Assembly (NCBI GenBank): GCA_036346255.1
Contig: CM070622.1
Location: 21,912,751-21,976,750, forward strand
From: Ampelocalamus luodianensis
Lineage: Eukaryota; Streptophyta; Magnoliopsida; Poales; Poaceae
Length of the DNA stretch: 64,000 bases
Reading direction: 5' to 3'
Translations under genes and position numbers: made by a program
Part shown: piece after piece, positions 42,977-57,900 of the stretch
How positions within the stretch are numbered: the first letter of the stretch is position 1
Layout: each line of letters starts with the position of its first letter
The notes under the pieces: generated by a model
The model's database searches: none
Told to the model about the DNA's origin: nothing
The model's input: only the letters and a program-made list of their open reading frames with translations

Positions 42977-45900
42977 GTCCGTGGTGCTTCCTTTCTTGGA
43001 AAGGTCGTTGCTTTGGTTGTTAGTTTCTGTCGTGGGATTGCGGAAAGGCTGCGGGTTTAGTGAATTTGATGGTTTGACGGGGGCGTGATTGGAGCTCTGG
43101 TCTTGATTGGTGGATTTGATGGTTTCTGTCGTAGTTTTCTTCATTATGATTTGGATTGCTCTCGATAGGATTATTAAAGTTAGATTAATCTGGCTTGTTC
43201 AGGTAAAGATCATATCAATTACCCTCTGTTTGCTCGTGATAGGACTGTTAAAGTTAGATTAGCCTGGCTTGTTCTGGTAAAGATCATATCACTTGGGGTT
43301 TTTTCCTCTACAACTTATTGAAGCTCTTAGTTGATTTAAGTTGTGTATAGCTCAAGTCCTTTTGCTTGGTTTGTTCACGGAAAGATCATTTCTTGACGTA
43401 GTCGACTCTGTTTTTTTTTTTTTGGTGTTGTTAAGAGACAGTTCAATTAAGTTCGTTATTGGGCGCAATGTTGTATTTTCAGTAGATGCGTATGATTTGT
43501 CTGGGAAAGGTCATAGCTTGTTCCTTTGTGAAGTATTTGGACTTCTGTTCTTCTTTCCTTCTTTCCTTAATCTTTTTGTAGTCCTATCCCTCTAGTTGTT
43601 TTGTTTTGCCTACTTGTGGAATTAACGTAATCCTAGTACTGTTTCAACAAATTTAGGATACTGATGCTTTTGCCTGTCCAGGAAAAACTGTAGCTCTAAT
43701 TCATTTAGAAGTAACATGAAAGTGGATATCGGGTTATGGCCTCTGGGCATTCCCTGATTATTACTGTGACAAAGGAATACGTCTTTTATATTGAGGTGTC
43801 GGTGATAGTAGAATGGGACTGTATATTTACTTGCCAATAGTACATGGTTTCTTTTTGTATGCCCGGTAAACATCTGTAATTCTGTATTAATTGTTGTTTG
43901 AGCAGATTATGTCCTGGGTTTTAATTATAGAGTGTTTGGTTCTCATATTTTTGTTTGGTTTGAGGAATGGAATGACTTGGTCCATGACCACCTCATCCCT
44001 CATAAGTCAATGCGCAAGGTTTGTAGAAAATTGAGGAATGTGGTCATCCCACCAAAATTGTGGGATGATCCTATAATAGACCAACCCATCTTAGCATGGA
44101 GTGAGCCCTCAAACCAAACACCCTATTAATGCATTTGCAATTTTGCATACAACACAGATCTTTCATCGGGGATGATGTCGTACCGCCTTCCTCCAAAAGA
44201 AATACAGGACATTGTCGATGCACCACCACTTCCTATCTTGTCATTCTCACCAAGCAAGGACAAGATTCTATTCTTGAAGCGTCGAGCGCTGCCACCACTT
44301 TCGGATCTTGCAAAGCCAGAGGAAAAACTTGCTGGTGTAAGGATTGATGGCCATTCTAATACAAGGAGTCGAATGTAAGTAATACTTAAAATGCTTTGGC
44401 CAAATTTGTAGTCCTTGTACTATTCCTAATTTGTAAAGTTAATAATATTTTACGACGTGCCATCGTTGGAAATCTGATAAACCTAATTTGTAGGTCTTTC
44501 TACACTGGAATAGGTATACATAAGCTGATGGACGATGGGACTCTGGGCCCAGAGAAAGAGGTCCATGGATATCCAGAAGGAGCAAGGATTAATTTCATCA
44601 CCTGGTAATTTTCCAGATTTTTAATTAAGCAACTGCTGTGATTTCTTTTGGTACTTATATGTCTTGTTTCCAGTTTTAACTATTTTCAAACAATATTCTA
44701 CCTGTATTATGGATTGCATTAATCTTAACTTTATGCACTGAACCATGTGATCTAGGTCACAAGACGGTCATCATTTATCATTCAGTGTTCGAGTTGATGA
44801 GGTGATTGGTTGTCTGGCCTTGAAACAGAGAGAGTTGATGTGTTTTGCTGATTAGTTATAACAGGCTCTTGTTTTTTTAAATAGGAGGACAACAAAAGCG
44901 GCAAGCTAAGGGTGTGGGTTGCAGACGTGGAATCTGGAGAAGCAAGACCACTTTTTAATTCTCCTGAGATATACTTAAATGCTATTTTTGACAGGTGAAA
45001 ATGAATATCAATGCCTGCTAGCTTTCTCTATTGTACTTCTAAATAACATTCTTTTTGCTATTGTTGCAGCTTCGTATGGGTTAACAATTCTACTTTGCTA
45101 GTCTGCACTATCCCTCTATCTCGTGGAGCTCCACCACAGAAGCCATCAGTTCCATCCGGTCCAAAAATTCAGTCTAATGAGACAAAGAATGTGGTTCAAG
45201 TGAGAACTTTCCAGGATCTTCTGAAAGATGAATATGATGCCGATCTATTTGATTACTATGCAACCTCGCAGCTTTTGTTGGCCTCTTTAGATGGAACAGT
45301 GAAGCCAATTGGCCCTCCTGCTGTATATACATCTATTGATCCATCTCCAGATGACAAATACTTAATGCTTTCTTCTATCCACCGTCCGTATTCATATATT
45401 GTACATTGTGGAAGATTTCCAAAGAAAGTTGAATTATGGACTGTGGATGGGAAGTTCATAAGGGAACTTTGTGATTTGCCCCTTGCTGAGGACATTCCAA
45501 TTGCAACAAGCAGTGTCCGCAAGGGAAAGCGTTCAATCTATTGGAGGCCAGATAAACCTTCAACGCTGTGTTGGTATGTAGAACAGCATTCTAAGAATTA
45601 CTTATTTTTGTTTAAAGTGCAGTTCTTTCATTTATTTACAGAATTTTCTCAGTAAAGGCAGTTTTCACTAATCAGTTGAAGCTTCTCCTTTTGCGGCTAA
45701 TAATTAGTGCACATGATGGAATTCACATCAGGAAAAAAAAACATGAAATCCATGTCTGAAAAAAGAATTAACACGCCATGAAATTCACATATGAAAAAAA
45801 GATGTTTAAGACTCATATATCCCAAATAGAGTAATAATGTGGTTGTTTAAATTTTTTAACCTTAACTATTTTGGTTTGTACTGTTGGAATAAGAACTCTT

Positions 45901-48900
45901 ACTCTATTCCAATGGGCCAAAAGACCAATATAAAATGTATAGAGTTGACAATATGCAAAGAACACGCTAAGCTAATATACATATGTAACACCCTCTTTAA
46001 ACTCACGGTAGATTAACAACATAAGTTTGGAGAGGTAGAAACTATACTGAGCTCTAGTCTGTGCCTTGGTGAAGAAATCTGCTAACTGAATCCCCGAAGG
46101 TACATACTGAAGAGCAAAAACTTGGTCTTACACCTGCGATCTCATGTACGAAGCATCTACCTCAATGTGCTTGGTGAGCTCATGCTTCACTGGATCTGAA
46201 GCAATGTTGATCGCACAGTACTGTCTGATAAGAGAGGAGTCGGTGCAGAGCGCACACTGGGCGACCGAAGCAAAGCCCGTGCTCTGTTTTTCTTTCTTTG
46301 AGTAAATTTCACAAAACCCCATGTTAATGCCTTAAAACCTGGGGTTTTCTAAAACAAATATCAAAATGTGGGGTTTTGTATTACTCATGCCCAAAAACCT
46401 AGGATTTTCTAAAAAAAATCTCAAAACATGGGATTTTGTGTTACTCATGCCTCAAAACATAGGGTTTTATGAAATTTACTCTTCTTCCTCCCTCTCGCCC
46501 CTGCTATGTTATTTGCACTCCCACCGCCGGATCTCGCGCGCCGCCGTCGGATCCTGTTGCCGGATCTCGCCGCTCCCGCTACCAAATCCGCGCCCTCCGC
46601 CTCCGGATCCACCCGCGCTCGAGCAAAGCACACGCCGCCCCATGCACCCCCGTGCTCCTCCATGCGCATGCGCCGCCTCCAGCTCCGCGCGCTCTCGTGC
46701 TCCTTCGTGTTACACCTCCCACTTGGTGCCTCCTGGTGCTCCTCTGTCCACGTGCAGCGCCTCTCGCCATGCGCACTCCGTGTGCCCCCGTGCAGATCCG
46801 GCGGCTCCTGCCCGGATCCGGTGACGCCCCTGCTGCCGCCTAGCCACCGCGCGGCAGCTCGGTCGCCCGGCTAGCTCACTTGGCGGAGCTCTCGCTGTCT
46901 CCGGGCTTCGCCGCTGCTCGAGAGCCGCTGCGTGGCGCGCCCTCGACTCGATCCGGGCGCTTACGCCGCCTACCACATGATGCAGCCGCAGATATCGTGG
47001 CCGCCGGTGCCGCACCTTTACCTTTCGGCGTCGCTGGTAGCATACCTGTAGGTTGTGCGTCTGCCACCCCTGTTCCTGGCTAGTGCCGCCACCGCCCCTG
47101 TCTCGGGTAGTTGTCGCCGCTCCTGCCTCGGGCTGCTGCTGTCGCCTCCCTGGTCTTGGGCCGCCGTCGCCGCCCCCGCCTCGGGCCACCACCGCCTCCC
47201 CGGTCTCGGGATGTTGCTGCCGCTGCCTTTGCCTCGTCGCCACCGCTTCCGGTCTCGAGCGCAATGCGCTCGCCTCGAGATGCCGCCATCGCTTTGCCGC
47301 CTCACTTGCGCAGCCTGCGCCGCCACTGCGGGCTCGCTCGTCGCTCTTGCTTCTCAATGATCCTCCTCGCCTTCGCCATTTCCCTCGTTCGGTATCTTGT
47401 CTTCGTGGATCTTGGACTCTGGTGCTTCCTTTCACATGACACCAAATTCTACTCACCTCACTTCTATGAGTCGCATAGCTTTTCCTTTCATTGTTCAGAC
47501 TGCAGATGATACCTCACTTCCTGTTGTAGGCTGAGGCATCTTTTCACTTCTTCCTTTCATGTTCGTACCGTATCTCATGTTCCTTAACTTACTATGCAGC
47601 TATGTCGGCCGATCAGATCACTGATCACGACTGTCGTGTTATTCTTGAGTCCGACTCTTGTTGTGTCTAGGATCGCTGCACGGGGACTCTGCTTAGCGTT
47701 GGCCCTCAGCGCTGTGATTCGCAGCGTCTTTGGAAGCTCGACTGCTGCACCTTCCTTCCGTTGTCTCCACTAGCCAGTCAATCACTACACCTAGCTCTGA
47801 TACCATGTTGGAATGAGAACTCTTACTGTATTACAATGGGCCAAAATACCAATATAACATGTACATGGTTGGTAATATGCAAAGAAAACCCTAAGCTAAT
47901 ATACATATGTAACGTGTACAACTGATAATAGCGTTAACTTGAATTAAGTGATAATAAATGAAGGAATAAATAGCTGCATAAAAATAGGAGGGGAACTAGA
48001 AGGGAAGCCATCCAACCTTATCAGACAGTTTAGGTTGTTTGGATGGTTCCATAGAGCCTGGCCTTTCATCAAAAGACAGAGGGTTGAGATTACATGTATC
48101 AACTAAGCAAAAGGGATATATAGTTTCAAGCTAGTACTTTCTATAATAGTATAGTAGCATTTTATAACTCTCTGGGATGCTGCTTGGTAGAAAACTAGTA
48201 CTCATCCTTCAGAACCTCAAATTAAGGGAATCGGTATGAGATAATATCCTAAGAATATCAACTTTTGTTGTAGTAGTCATAGCTTTTGGTTTTCCCTTTT
48301 GTTCTGATTATATTTTATATTTGTGGTTTGGATATGGTATGAGTTTATGTATCATCCATACTTTTTCAACCCAATAAACCACTTTTACTTGAGAAATGCA
48401 AGTGTGAGACCCCGGTTTATTAAACTTGTAATACTTAACCTTCCTCTGGTTCTAGTATCACAAATAGAATAATCCGCGTCTCGATGAATATGTGCCTCCC
48501 AGAACAAGCAGCACACATACATCATATCCAAGCATTCATCAATTCCATACAACGGATTATAACAAGTCTACCAAAAGACATACATAATATAAGTTATTAC
48601 AACACAGCCGACCGGCCAAATGACATAAGTAGCGAATAAGTAATAATGAAGCAAAAGTTGCCATAAGATGACTTAAACCAAAAGACGACAGGTTAGCCAC
48701 ATAACACCACAGGGCAACAAGCCGGGGCCAAGCTAATCGCCAAGTAGCGCACAAAGACAACTCACAAAAGTGAGGTCCATCGGACTCACTATCATCCTCT
48801 GCACAACACAAGCAATGCGGTGAGTACAAAATGTACTCGCAAGACTTACAGTAGCAAGCCTATACATAGCTACATGAAAGTCGTATTCAAAGGAATGTGG

Positions 48901-51900
48901 TTTTATGGTTCTTTGGACGCATAAAGCAAGTTTCATTTGCAATATTGTAATAGATTGAGCAAAGTTTGTAAATCTGTTTTAAACATTTAAATAACAAATG
49001 AGTAAGCATAAGTAACAGTATCCACCTAGAAGTGACTTTCCCCAAAGCCACCACAACATAGCATGAATCACGATTCATACCACCATCAAGTTTTAATTGT
49101 AAAATGTTGTAGTCTAACTCTTGAAAAGCTTATCCAAGCGTGTCCATAACCTAGGACGAGGCTATTCGAATAGTTTTAATCCTGCAGGTGTACCAATGTA
49201 CCAGCACTGCATCGCTTTTTGCCAAGCTATTAAGCACATTTCCTTTGGTATCACAAGCACGCTAAGTCCTCGAACCCTTTCCAATGGGATATGTTAATCA
49301 AGAGAGCGCGTATGGGGTTAATCCTTAGTGACTGCGGCGAATCCGGATCACAAGGACCCATCGTGAGCAGGACACACGGCCTCGGCGGTGTTCCTCTCCC
49401 ACAAACAACGTCCATGTTGCACATAATTAAATGTGCAACCCACCACACGACTCATTAATTAACACACCAAAGTACTCGGCCAAGAGAGGTCCCATATCCC
49501 CTAGTGTGGTTAGCACGCACAAAATGCTCGGATAATGGATACTCACAAGTAGTTCGGTCCTTAATTGACCGGGCACCATTCCAATCACACCCAAAAGATC
49601 ACACCATCTTACCATTGTGCCCAAGTCTAAATTGTTTTCATCTTGGTTTTAGTTTTGCAATTTAGACAAAGCACAAGGCGAAATATACACATAGTAATAG
49701 TTTGTGTGATCAAAGTTATCGACAGTCGATAATCGCCCATTTCTACCGATAGCTAAGCATGGCTAAGCATAAAGACACGTAAACTACTAAGTGACAAGGT
49801 CCATCCAGTGAACCCAAAATCACGACCAAGTAACCTGAGGCCGATGGTAGAGGAATGAACATTTCCTCTACGACACGCATCTAGTAGGCCAACTCTGACA
49901 ATAGTTTAAAACAACATAGCAATGCATACATAGAATTTGCAAACAATATATTAGACTTTGAAAATAGTAGGAACAATATGATCAAATGAATGCTACATCC
50001 GCTTTGGTGAAGTGCGAGATCGATGGTCTTGTGGCTCAATATCAAGATTAATAAAATTATCTTGGAACCTAACGAAAAGCGATAAGCAAATAAGAACGAA
50101 GAACACCAAATGAAACTCCACTGACAAAACACACCCAAAACTAATAAAATTTACACTACTGACTAGGGAATGACCTAAGACAATGACAGAACAAGAATCA
50201 TGCAATTAGGACTAAGCATACAAAAGATATGAGCAAAATGCTCCTTCTCACTTTATATCAACCTAATTAATAATTAGCAATGTTCATGGCGAAATTTTCT
50301 AGAATGATCTAGGGTCCAGAAATTTTTATAGCGGTAGATTATGACATCCTAATAACAAACAAAGTTGGATTTACTAAATTTGGAGTTATACACATTTACT
50401 TATGATTTTCTAAGTTGTAAATCTAATGCAAGTCATTTCTGAGAATTATGAACATGCTCAAATCCTATTTTATATGAAAGTATACTATCAGACGAATTTA
50501 ACAAAATTGATTTTGCACAAATTGGATTTATCTGATAAAAGATATGCATTTTCAAGGTTAAAACTATTTCGAATATTCAAAATGAGCAAATCAAGATATT
50601 CCCAATTACACAATTTTACACTCTTGCAACATGCTAAAATCCATTTTTATAATAAACTAAAGTGACAACATAATTTAATACTGTTGGAATTATCTAAGCG
50701 AGTTAAAATGAATTAGTTATGAGTTTCTAAAGTTTTTACATCATTTTCGGTTGTTAAACAAATACTTACAAAATACCAACAACCCAAATAAAAGAAAACG
50801 GCGTGGACAACTCCCAACCCTTGATCTAAAATCCTACGGCTCACGTGCAAAACAATATGACGCGGCGCCAAACCTGTCGGGCCACCGTTGGATCAAGATC
50901 CAACGGCGCTTTGAGTGTATGCATTCGGGACGGTGCGGTTGCATACACGATCTTGGCCGTTGATCGAAAGATCGACGGTCGAAAACGATCAAGGCATCGG
51001 AGGGTCGAACGCACACAAAGATCGGCCGCAGATCTAAAAATGAAGCGGTAGATATTGATCGCGATTAAAAGGGAATCTTGTCGTGGGACCGCATGTCGGT
51101 GACTTGAGTCACCACGCTACTGGTTTAACCCGTGCACGCGCTGCGCTGACCGCCCACTTGTCAGCGACTAAGAGTGGCGATTAGGGACGAGATTAATGCT
51201 TCTAATGATTACCATTAACTAGGCACTAATGAATACCGGAATTTGATTTCAACCCTCGGGCCCACAAGTCAATGACCGGAGGAGATTTCCAACGAGGATT
51301 AAATGCCGACATATTAATTAAGCAATGATTAAGCATTAATGATGTCGAACGATGCGAGATTGAACAGAGATCTAAGGATATTGGGCCCACTGGTCAGTGG
51401 CTCAACGACAAAGATTAAGACATAATTAATAACTAATGATTAACAATTAATGTGTCCTAATAAGTGGCAAACGGAGGCTGTCTGCGCAAGAAACCCGAGC
51501 GAGTTCAACGGCAAATCGCATGCGACAGCGTGGCGGCGCCACCAAGAACCAAAATGGATTCGCAATAGCACAACGAATCTAATGGTAGCATTCTCGCGGT
51601 GGTGAGGACTGAAACGCCGGCTAGTGGGAAACGAAAATGGGAGCTTTTATTGCTAAACATGAAAGTAGCGAAAAACTCGCATGCGGTCCAAGGAAGCGGG
51701 TGCCAAAGCTTCTAAGGACTAATAAACTACCTTAGGGACGAAGCTTCAAAGATGGCCGGAGATGCTTGATCACGGTGAAAGCTCGCGGTCTTGGAGAAAA
51801 ACCGAGATAGATACCGAGCCAAATGAGTGATTCCAAAGCATCGGTATAGCTTCATAATGATTCACGAAGCTACATGAGCAAGTGATTAGAAAATGGAGCA

Positions 51901-54900
51901 CTCACTTTGAATGAGGAAGAAGATGACCAATTTATTGAATTTGAACAAACCCCAAATTGGACAATTCACGAGAATCAAATCCCAAATTAAGTGAGGGAAA
52001 TGTTCAAGGAAGTAAATAGATAAGGTTAGGCGAAGAAACGTGAAGGAGGACCACTGGAACACCAAGAACACGAGGAGAGCTTCACGGGTCAACAATGGCG
52101 ATTTGCCATTTTTGGGGTGTTAAGCTCCAATATTGTGAATGAAGCTTGATGGTGGTCTAAAGAAATGCCGGGAGGTATTGAGTGTTTATAAAGCCATGAA
52201 AGCATTAGGGTTGGCACCACACATCTTTGGGCGAAAACACGAGCACAAAGGTGCGTGTGAAAGGAAAAAGAGGTGAAGACGTGCATTAGGGCATGGCTCA
52301 GCTCGGTGTACCTCCCATACCCTAAACGTCGGCTAGGGTGGCTTTAGGGAGCAAGAAATGACACCGCCATTACTCCTCTACTGCTCATGCACTGGCTAGA
52401 GGTTGAAGACGACCGCGAAAAGGCTCGGTGACTCAGTAGTTAGATGAGACACGGACGGCTAAGATAGCGCCACGCCTCCGGCTTTAAACACAACGGAGAG
52501 GTTCAGCCCTAGGATTAGAAGCGAGCGGCTCGAGATAGCCCCACGTCGCAAGCGCGGTTTACAACGAAGGGACGCGCGGGCGTTGGATCTTAATCCAACG
52601 GCTCGATTGAGAACGCATAGCGGAGGTCCGAAGGTTTCGGAGAATCTCAGCGGTTGGATGGAGATCTAACGGTTGGCATTCGCGCAAGCAACCGGAAGGT
52701 CAGAAGTCTTACACGCCGCGCGCCGTGCGATTAAGATCAACGGTTGAGATCCAACGCGCGTTTTAAAGAGGCTCGGTGCGATTAGTTGATCGGACCGAAT
52801 CAATTGGCTCGAGCCCAGTCGACTCGAACCCAAGTAACAGTAAAACCAAGCTTGACTTTGAAATAAGAACAGAGACTTTGAATGATTTATTTGAGGTAGC
52901 AAATTAACTCCAAAAATTATGAAATTTTTACGAGAGCTTGCTAACTCGGATATTAACTCGGAGTAAAATTTTGGAGGTTTTTATACTGTGAATAAATCTC
53001 CAAAAATTCTGCAAGGCTCTGTTTTAATGTTTGGTGAGAGTCAAACAGGTTTATCGCCTCTAAAAATATTCAAACAATTTTAAAAATTGTGAAATTTTTC
53101 AGAGGGGTCACATACCATCACAGAGACTTAGGAAAAATATTTCCAAAGGATGATCACAAACTTTGACAAGATTGTTTTTGGAATATCAAGATTTGGATCA
53201 ACTAGACTTGTGACAATGTATTTCCATAATCCCTTGTACAAGAATTGTTTGGCACAACAGGAAATACATGATGTAAGAAAAAGTTTTAATTTCTACTGAT
53301 TTTCTTACATTTGAAACACAAGCCCAAGATTGGGATGTTACAGCAAGTCCACATGTATATGCATATCCATGTACTATCCTATCCATCTAAAGTGCTCCAA
53401 GATTTGTGCAAGGACATTAAAATTTATTAGAATATGAGATGTTGGTCTGAATTTTGAAAGCTTGCATCAATCTCGAGGCACATTTAAAATTATTAGTACA
53501 TGGATGTCCATGTATATGTGGGAAAACCATTCTCCTTTTGCTTGATTGATTCTGCTGATAAACGTGATTCTATGCAAATGCATATGGGTCGTTTATTATA
53601 TTGTGATAATATCCTTCCATTCTTTTTAGAAAATATTATTCTATCCTGATTTACCACAATGCTAGCTGTCAAGCTCAATACAAGACTACGAATCCTTGCT
53701 GGTAGCCTGGTACTATTCAGTATGCTCACATTATTAGGGGTATACAGAAAGAGTTTATTTTCCTATCTCAATTTGATTAGCTGGCCCTGATACTATCTTA
53801 ACCAATTGTTATGTAAAAATAGCATCAGGGTAAGTGGTGCATGCAAGTATTGTTAATTGTCGGATCTTTTATGTACAAACTTTGCTCTTACGGTGTCAGT
53901 TATACCTTTTGGATGGTCTGTTATATTCATACGCTACATTTAGTTGAGTTGAGAATGACTTCATTTGGCAAGAATCAAGATATGCTTTGCGAGTGTTTTC
54001 ATGAATCATAAGTTGTTCCATGTTCTAGCTGGTTTACTTTATCCTTGCTTTTGTCAGGGTGGAGACACAGGATGGTGGAGATGCAAAAGTAGAAGTTTCA
54101 CCTCGTGACATAGTTTACATGGAAAATGCTGAGCCTATAAATTGTGAACAACCAGAGATTCTACATAAACTTGACCTTCGCTATGCGTATGTCATTCAAA
54201 CTATCCATTAGCCTACTTTAGTAGGATCAGTAAGCTTTGGTTCTCTGACTTGATGTCATGGTTAAGCTTTGTGCATTTAACGAAGTTACAATACTGCTAG
54301 CTGGAAATTTCAAATGAATAAAGAAAATTAATATAGAGTTTTCTGTCAAAAAATTATAAATATATAATCGTACTCTTACCATCCAAATCACTTATTGTAT
54401 TTGGTCCCTGAATATAACTACATGACACTTTCTTTTATAATGTTAATTATGCTATCCTTTATTACAATTTATTTGTTGTTACTAATTAATTCTTCCTACT
54501 TTGTTGTTCTCCGGTTTTCATTCGGTTGGTGCAGAGGGACTTCTTGGTGTGATGAATCTCTTGCTTTAGTGTATGAATCTTGGTACAAAACTCGGAAAAC
54601 AAGAACATGGGTGGTCTCTCCTGATAAAAAAGTTGCCAGTCCACGCATTTTATTTGATAGATCTTCAGAAGATGTATACTCTGATCCTGGATCACCAATG
54701 CTGCGAAGAACAGCCATGGGAACATATGTTATTGCAAAGATTAAGAAACAAGATGAAAGTACTTACATCTTGCTCAACGGGATGGGTGCCACGCCAGAAG
54801 GAAATGTTCCATTCCTTGATTTGTTCGATATGTATGTTCATATCCATCAGTGATTATATTTATTTTCTATGAGATTATTATTGTGCAACATGTGCCAGAT

Positions 54901-57900
54901 GCCAATTGATACCATTGTTTTTGCAGAAATACCGAAGTAAAGAGCGAATATGGGAAAGTGACAAGGAAAAATTCTATGAAACTGTTGTTGCACTGATGTC
55001 AGACAAAACTGATGTGGAACTGCCCTTGATCAGTTAAAAATACTTACATCAAAGAATCAAAAACAGAAAACACGCAATATTACCTGCAGATTTGGCCAGA
55101 AAAGAAGCAAGTTCAGATCACGAATTTTCCCCATCCATACCCTCAGCTTGCTTCATTGTGTAAGGAGATGATAAGATACCAGCGGAAGGATGGGGTTCAA
55201 CTTACAGCAAAATTGTACCTGCCCCAGGTTATGATCCATCCAAAGATGGACCTTTGCCATGTTTAGTTTGGTCCTACCCTGGTGAGTTTAAAAGCAAAGA
55301 TGCTGCCGGACAAATGCGTGGTTCCCCTAATGAGTTTCCAGGAATCGGTGCTACATCCCCTCTGCTTTGGTTGGCTAGAGGGTATTATTTCTCTTCTTAC
55401 CATTCAAGAATAATGCATACCATTTATTTCAAGGACAGAATAACTTTTTTCAGCTCCTTTAACCTTCAAAATTTAGCCGAAGTCAATTTTTCAATGCATA
55501 TCCTGCCAATATGTTTCTTTCTGGTACACTCTCACTCAACACTTTTAACTTGCAGGTTTGCTATTCTGTCAGGTCCGACTATCCCAATTATTGGTGAAGG
55601 TGATGAAGAGGCCAATGACAGGTGCATTTGCTACTAATGCTCTATTCCATCTACTTCTATGCGACTGGAAAATTTTGAACTATGCTACATTTGTATCATT
55701 GTGTCGGACCTCGGATGTTGAATACCCGAATTCCTCGTGTGTGTATCGTACTAGTCCTATGATCAGTGGCTAGTACACACATTCACAACATTAATAATCA
55801 CATCCATACACAATATACATACAATATGAAACAAATATGACTAAAACTTAAGCGTTATATGATAAGTTTATATTACAAGGGCCGACTGGCTAAATTAAAC
55901 TACAAGTATCGAGAGTAAACAGCGGAAGCATAGTAATAAAACCAAAAAGGGTCCAGCGGTGTGCCTTATCCCTACCAATGGGCAACCGACAAGGACTAGT
56001 CCTAGAAAGACCCGTCACCATATCCTCCGGTACTGGGAGCAAAGTAAGTGTTGTCAGGAACCGGTTCTATCTCATTCTTTGAATAACAATTTAAGCAAGA
56101 TTGTGTATATTTTGTACTTAATAAGACTTGTAGTGTATCGCAACATAGTATAAATGCAAGGTTAAACAAGAATATGGATCTACGTTACAAGTTATTTTTA
56201 GTATGAAGCAAGTTTAATTTGCAATACCGATATGTAATAATTTGCAACGGAAATTTTAAAGAGCAATTGACATGTAATGAAATGATAAGTATGTCACTAT
56301 AACAATAGTAAATCACAACCTTCCTCTTGCGATCATCGACTCATTCTCAACCATAGACATGGCACACACATCAACAAGCGATCCCATCATTTTCCAACAA
56401 ACCGTTTTTGCAAAAGTAAACACTATACTTGATGAAACTACACTAAGCACGTTTATGACCGCGAGCACGGCTATTTAAATAGATTTTCCACTCTGCAGAG
56501 GTGTACAACTTTACCCACATGATATGAGGTCTCTAGTTTGTTCGGTATTCGTCGATACCACCACACACAACATTATAGTATGTAGTCTAGAGTTCATAAC
56601 ACGCCTTTACATCACCTAGTCCTAACCTTGCACTAGCCCGGTGGATGACAAACCCTCACATCACGTAGGTACCCCCTATTTCAGTGAGACATTTATCGTT
56701 GTATTGGAAGACTTTGGTGCCAACGCCTCGGTGAAGGGAGCCCATTCGAGTAAACCTACTCGGATTGCCTGTACTACTGCGGCCTACAAAAATGCAAGGC
56801 TAGTCCTAGATAACTTATTTAGCTACGACTATCTCATAACTAGCACATATGGTTGTACGTTTATGCTTAGATTGGCACACCGAAGTTTAGTCCTTAATTG
56901 ACCCGAGCGTGAATTTCCCCCTAACTACATGCGAGAACACTCACATTTTTCAGTTCATATTATAACTCGCTCGCGTCAAAAACTAAGTTTTTCATTTCCA
57001 TGTTTATATCAATCTAACAGAGGTAACCCCTGATCCAGCATTTCAAAATCTCCCAATTCCATACACAAATATTATCAAATGTTCAAATCTAGTGAAAACT
57101 AGAGTACGACTAAGCATCTATTTGATATTCGAAATTGAAATACCCAAATTGACATTAGCTACGGTCTAAACCATGTCCTAAGGGCTACAATAGTAAGGAT
57201 ATCAACTTCACAAGGAGGATTCATGGAATCAATAGGAATTTATCTACCGTTACCTATAAATATAGCAATTTTTAGCCAAACATACACACATGTATAATAG
57301 ATTTTGCAAACGAAATACAATAATTGAAATAATGGGATCAACATGGTCAAAGGAAGTGCTTGCCTTGTTCAAGTTGCTCTGAGTATGAGGGTGCTTGATG
57401 GTCAAGAGGCTCGTTTGTGTTTTCGACGTCTATTCGAAAGATCTGAGAATAAAACACAAATAATCAAATAAATTCAATAACAACAAATTCAAATATTTTT
57501 GCATATTCAGACATAGCATGATTTTAGAAAAAAGAACCATCCAATTTGGAGTTCATATGCAAAAGCTATTAGCATTTGAAATTTGCTCGGTTTGAAAAAA
57601 ATCCTAAAAATTAAGAAAGGGATGACGTCGATGGCTTATTTTCTGAAATTACGCTTTCTAATAGAGAAGACATATTTCCTTTGAACTGAAAGCGGCTTTT
57701 TCATCTTTCCATTTTTTTGAAAATCAATTTCTTACATGTGGGCCCCACATGTCAGTCTCTCAGGTTTTTAAATCGCGTTTTTATTTAAGATAACAGTGGA
57801 TGGTCCCATATGTCATAGGCTTATTAGTATTTAACTGCGTGATTAACCTTAAATTGATTTTGTATTAACCTTAAATTGATTTTGTCCTTGAGTTAACCCT

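Larger units (their letters stand above)
45882..47914 (-). mobile_element. Short Ty1/copia-derived element with 109-bp LTRs
   Basis: LTRs at 45882-45990 and 47806-47914 (both 109 bp, TGTTGGAAT(A/G)AGAACTCTTA ... CATATGTAAC) are flanked by a perfect TSD TGTAC (45877-45881, 47915-47919). A perfect TGGTATCAGAGC primer-binding site lies on the minus strand at 47794-47805. Next to the 3' LTR a short copia RNase H tail survives. The total of 2.03 kb is far too short for gag-pol. The interior 46490-47500 is a GC-rich repeated sequence and not gag, so it is a non-autonomous derivative. Confidence 0.85.
45574..54057 (+). other. Enlarged CGEP intron 6
   Basis: An 8.5-kb intron made of a copia-type element (45882-47914), the left boundary of a tandem duplication (about 47995) and a 4.94-kb solo LTR (48403-53342). 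Removing these leaves about 1.5 kb. It holds no exon I can support. Confidence 0.75.

Noticed and set aside
46710..47456. A 248-residue minus-strand ORF as a novel protein or gag
   Set aside because: Arg/Gly/Gln-rich reading of a degenerate 45-bp GC repeat, with equally long ORFs in other frames; no zinc knuckle or capsid motif.
50426..52902. Several 60-80 residue ORFs in the intron 6 solo LTR
   Set aside because: They occur inside an element whose boundaries are proven by the empty site and have no domain or composition suggesting protein.
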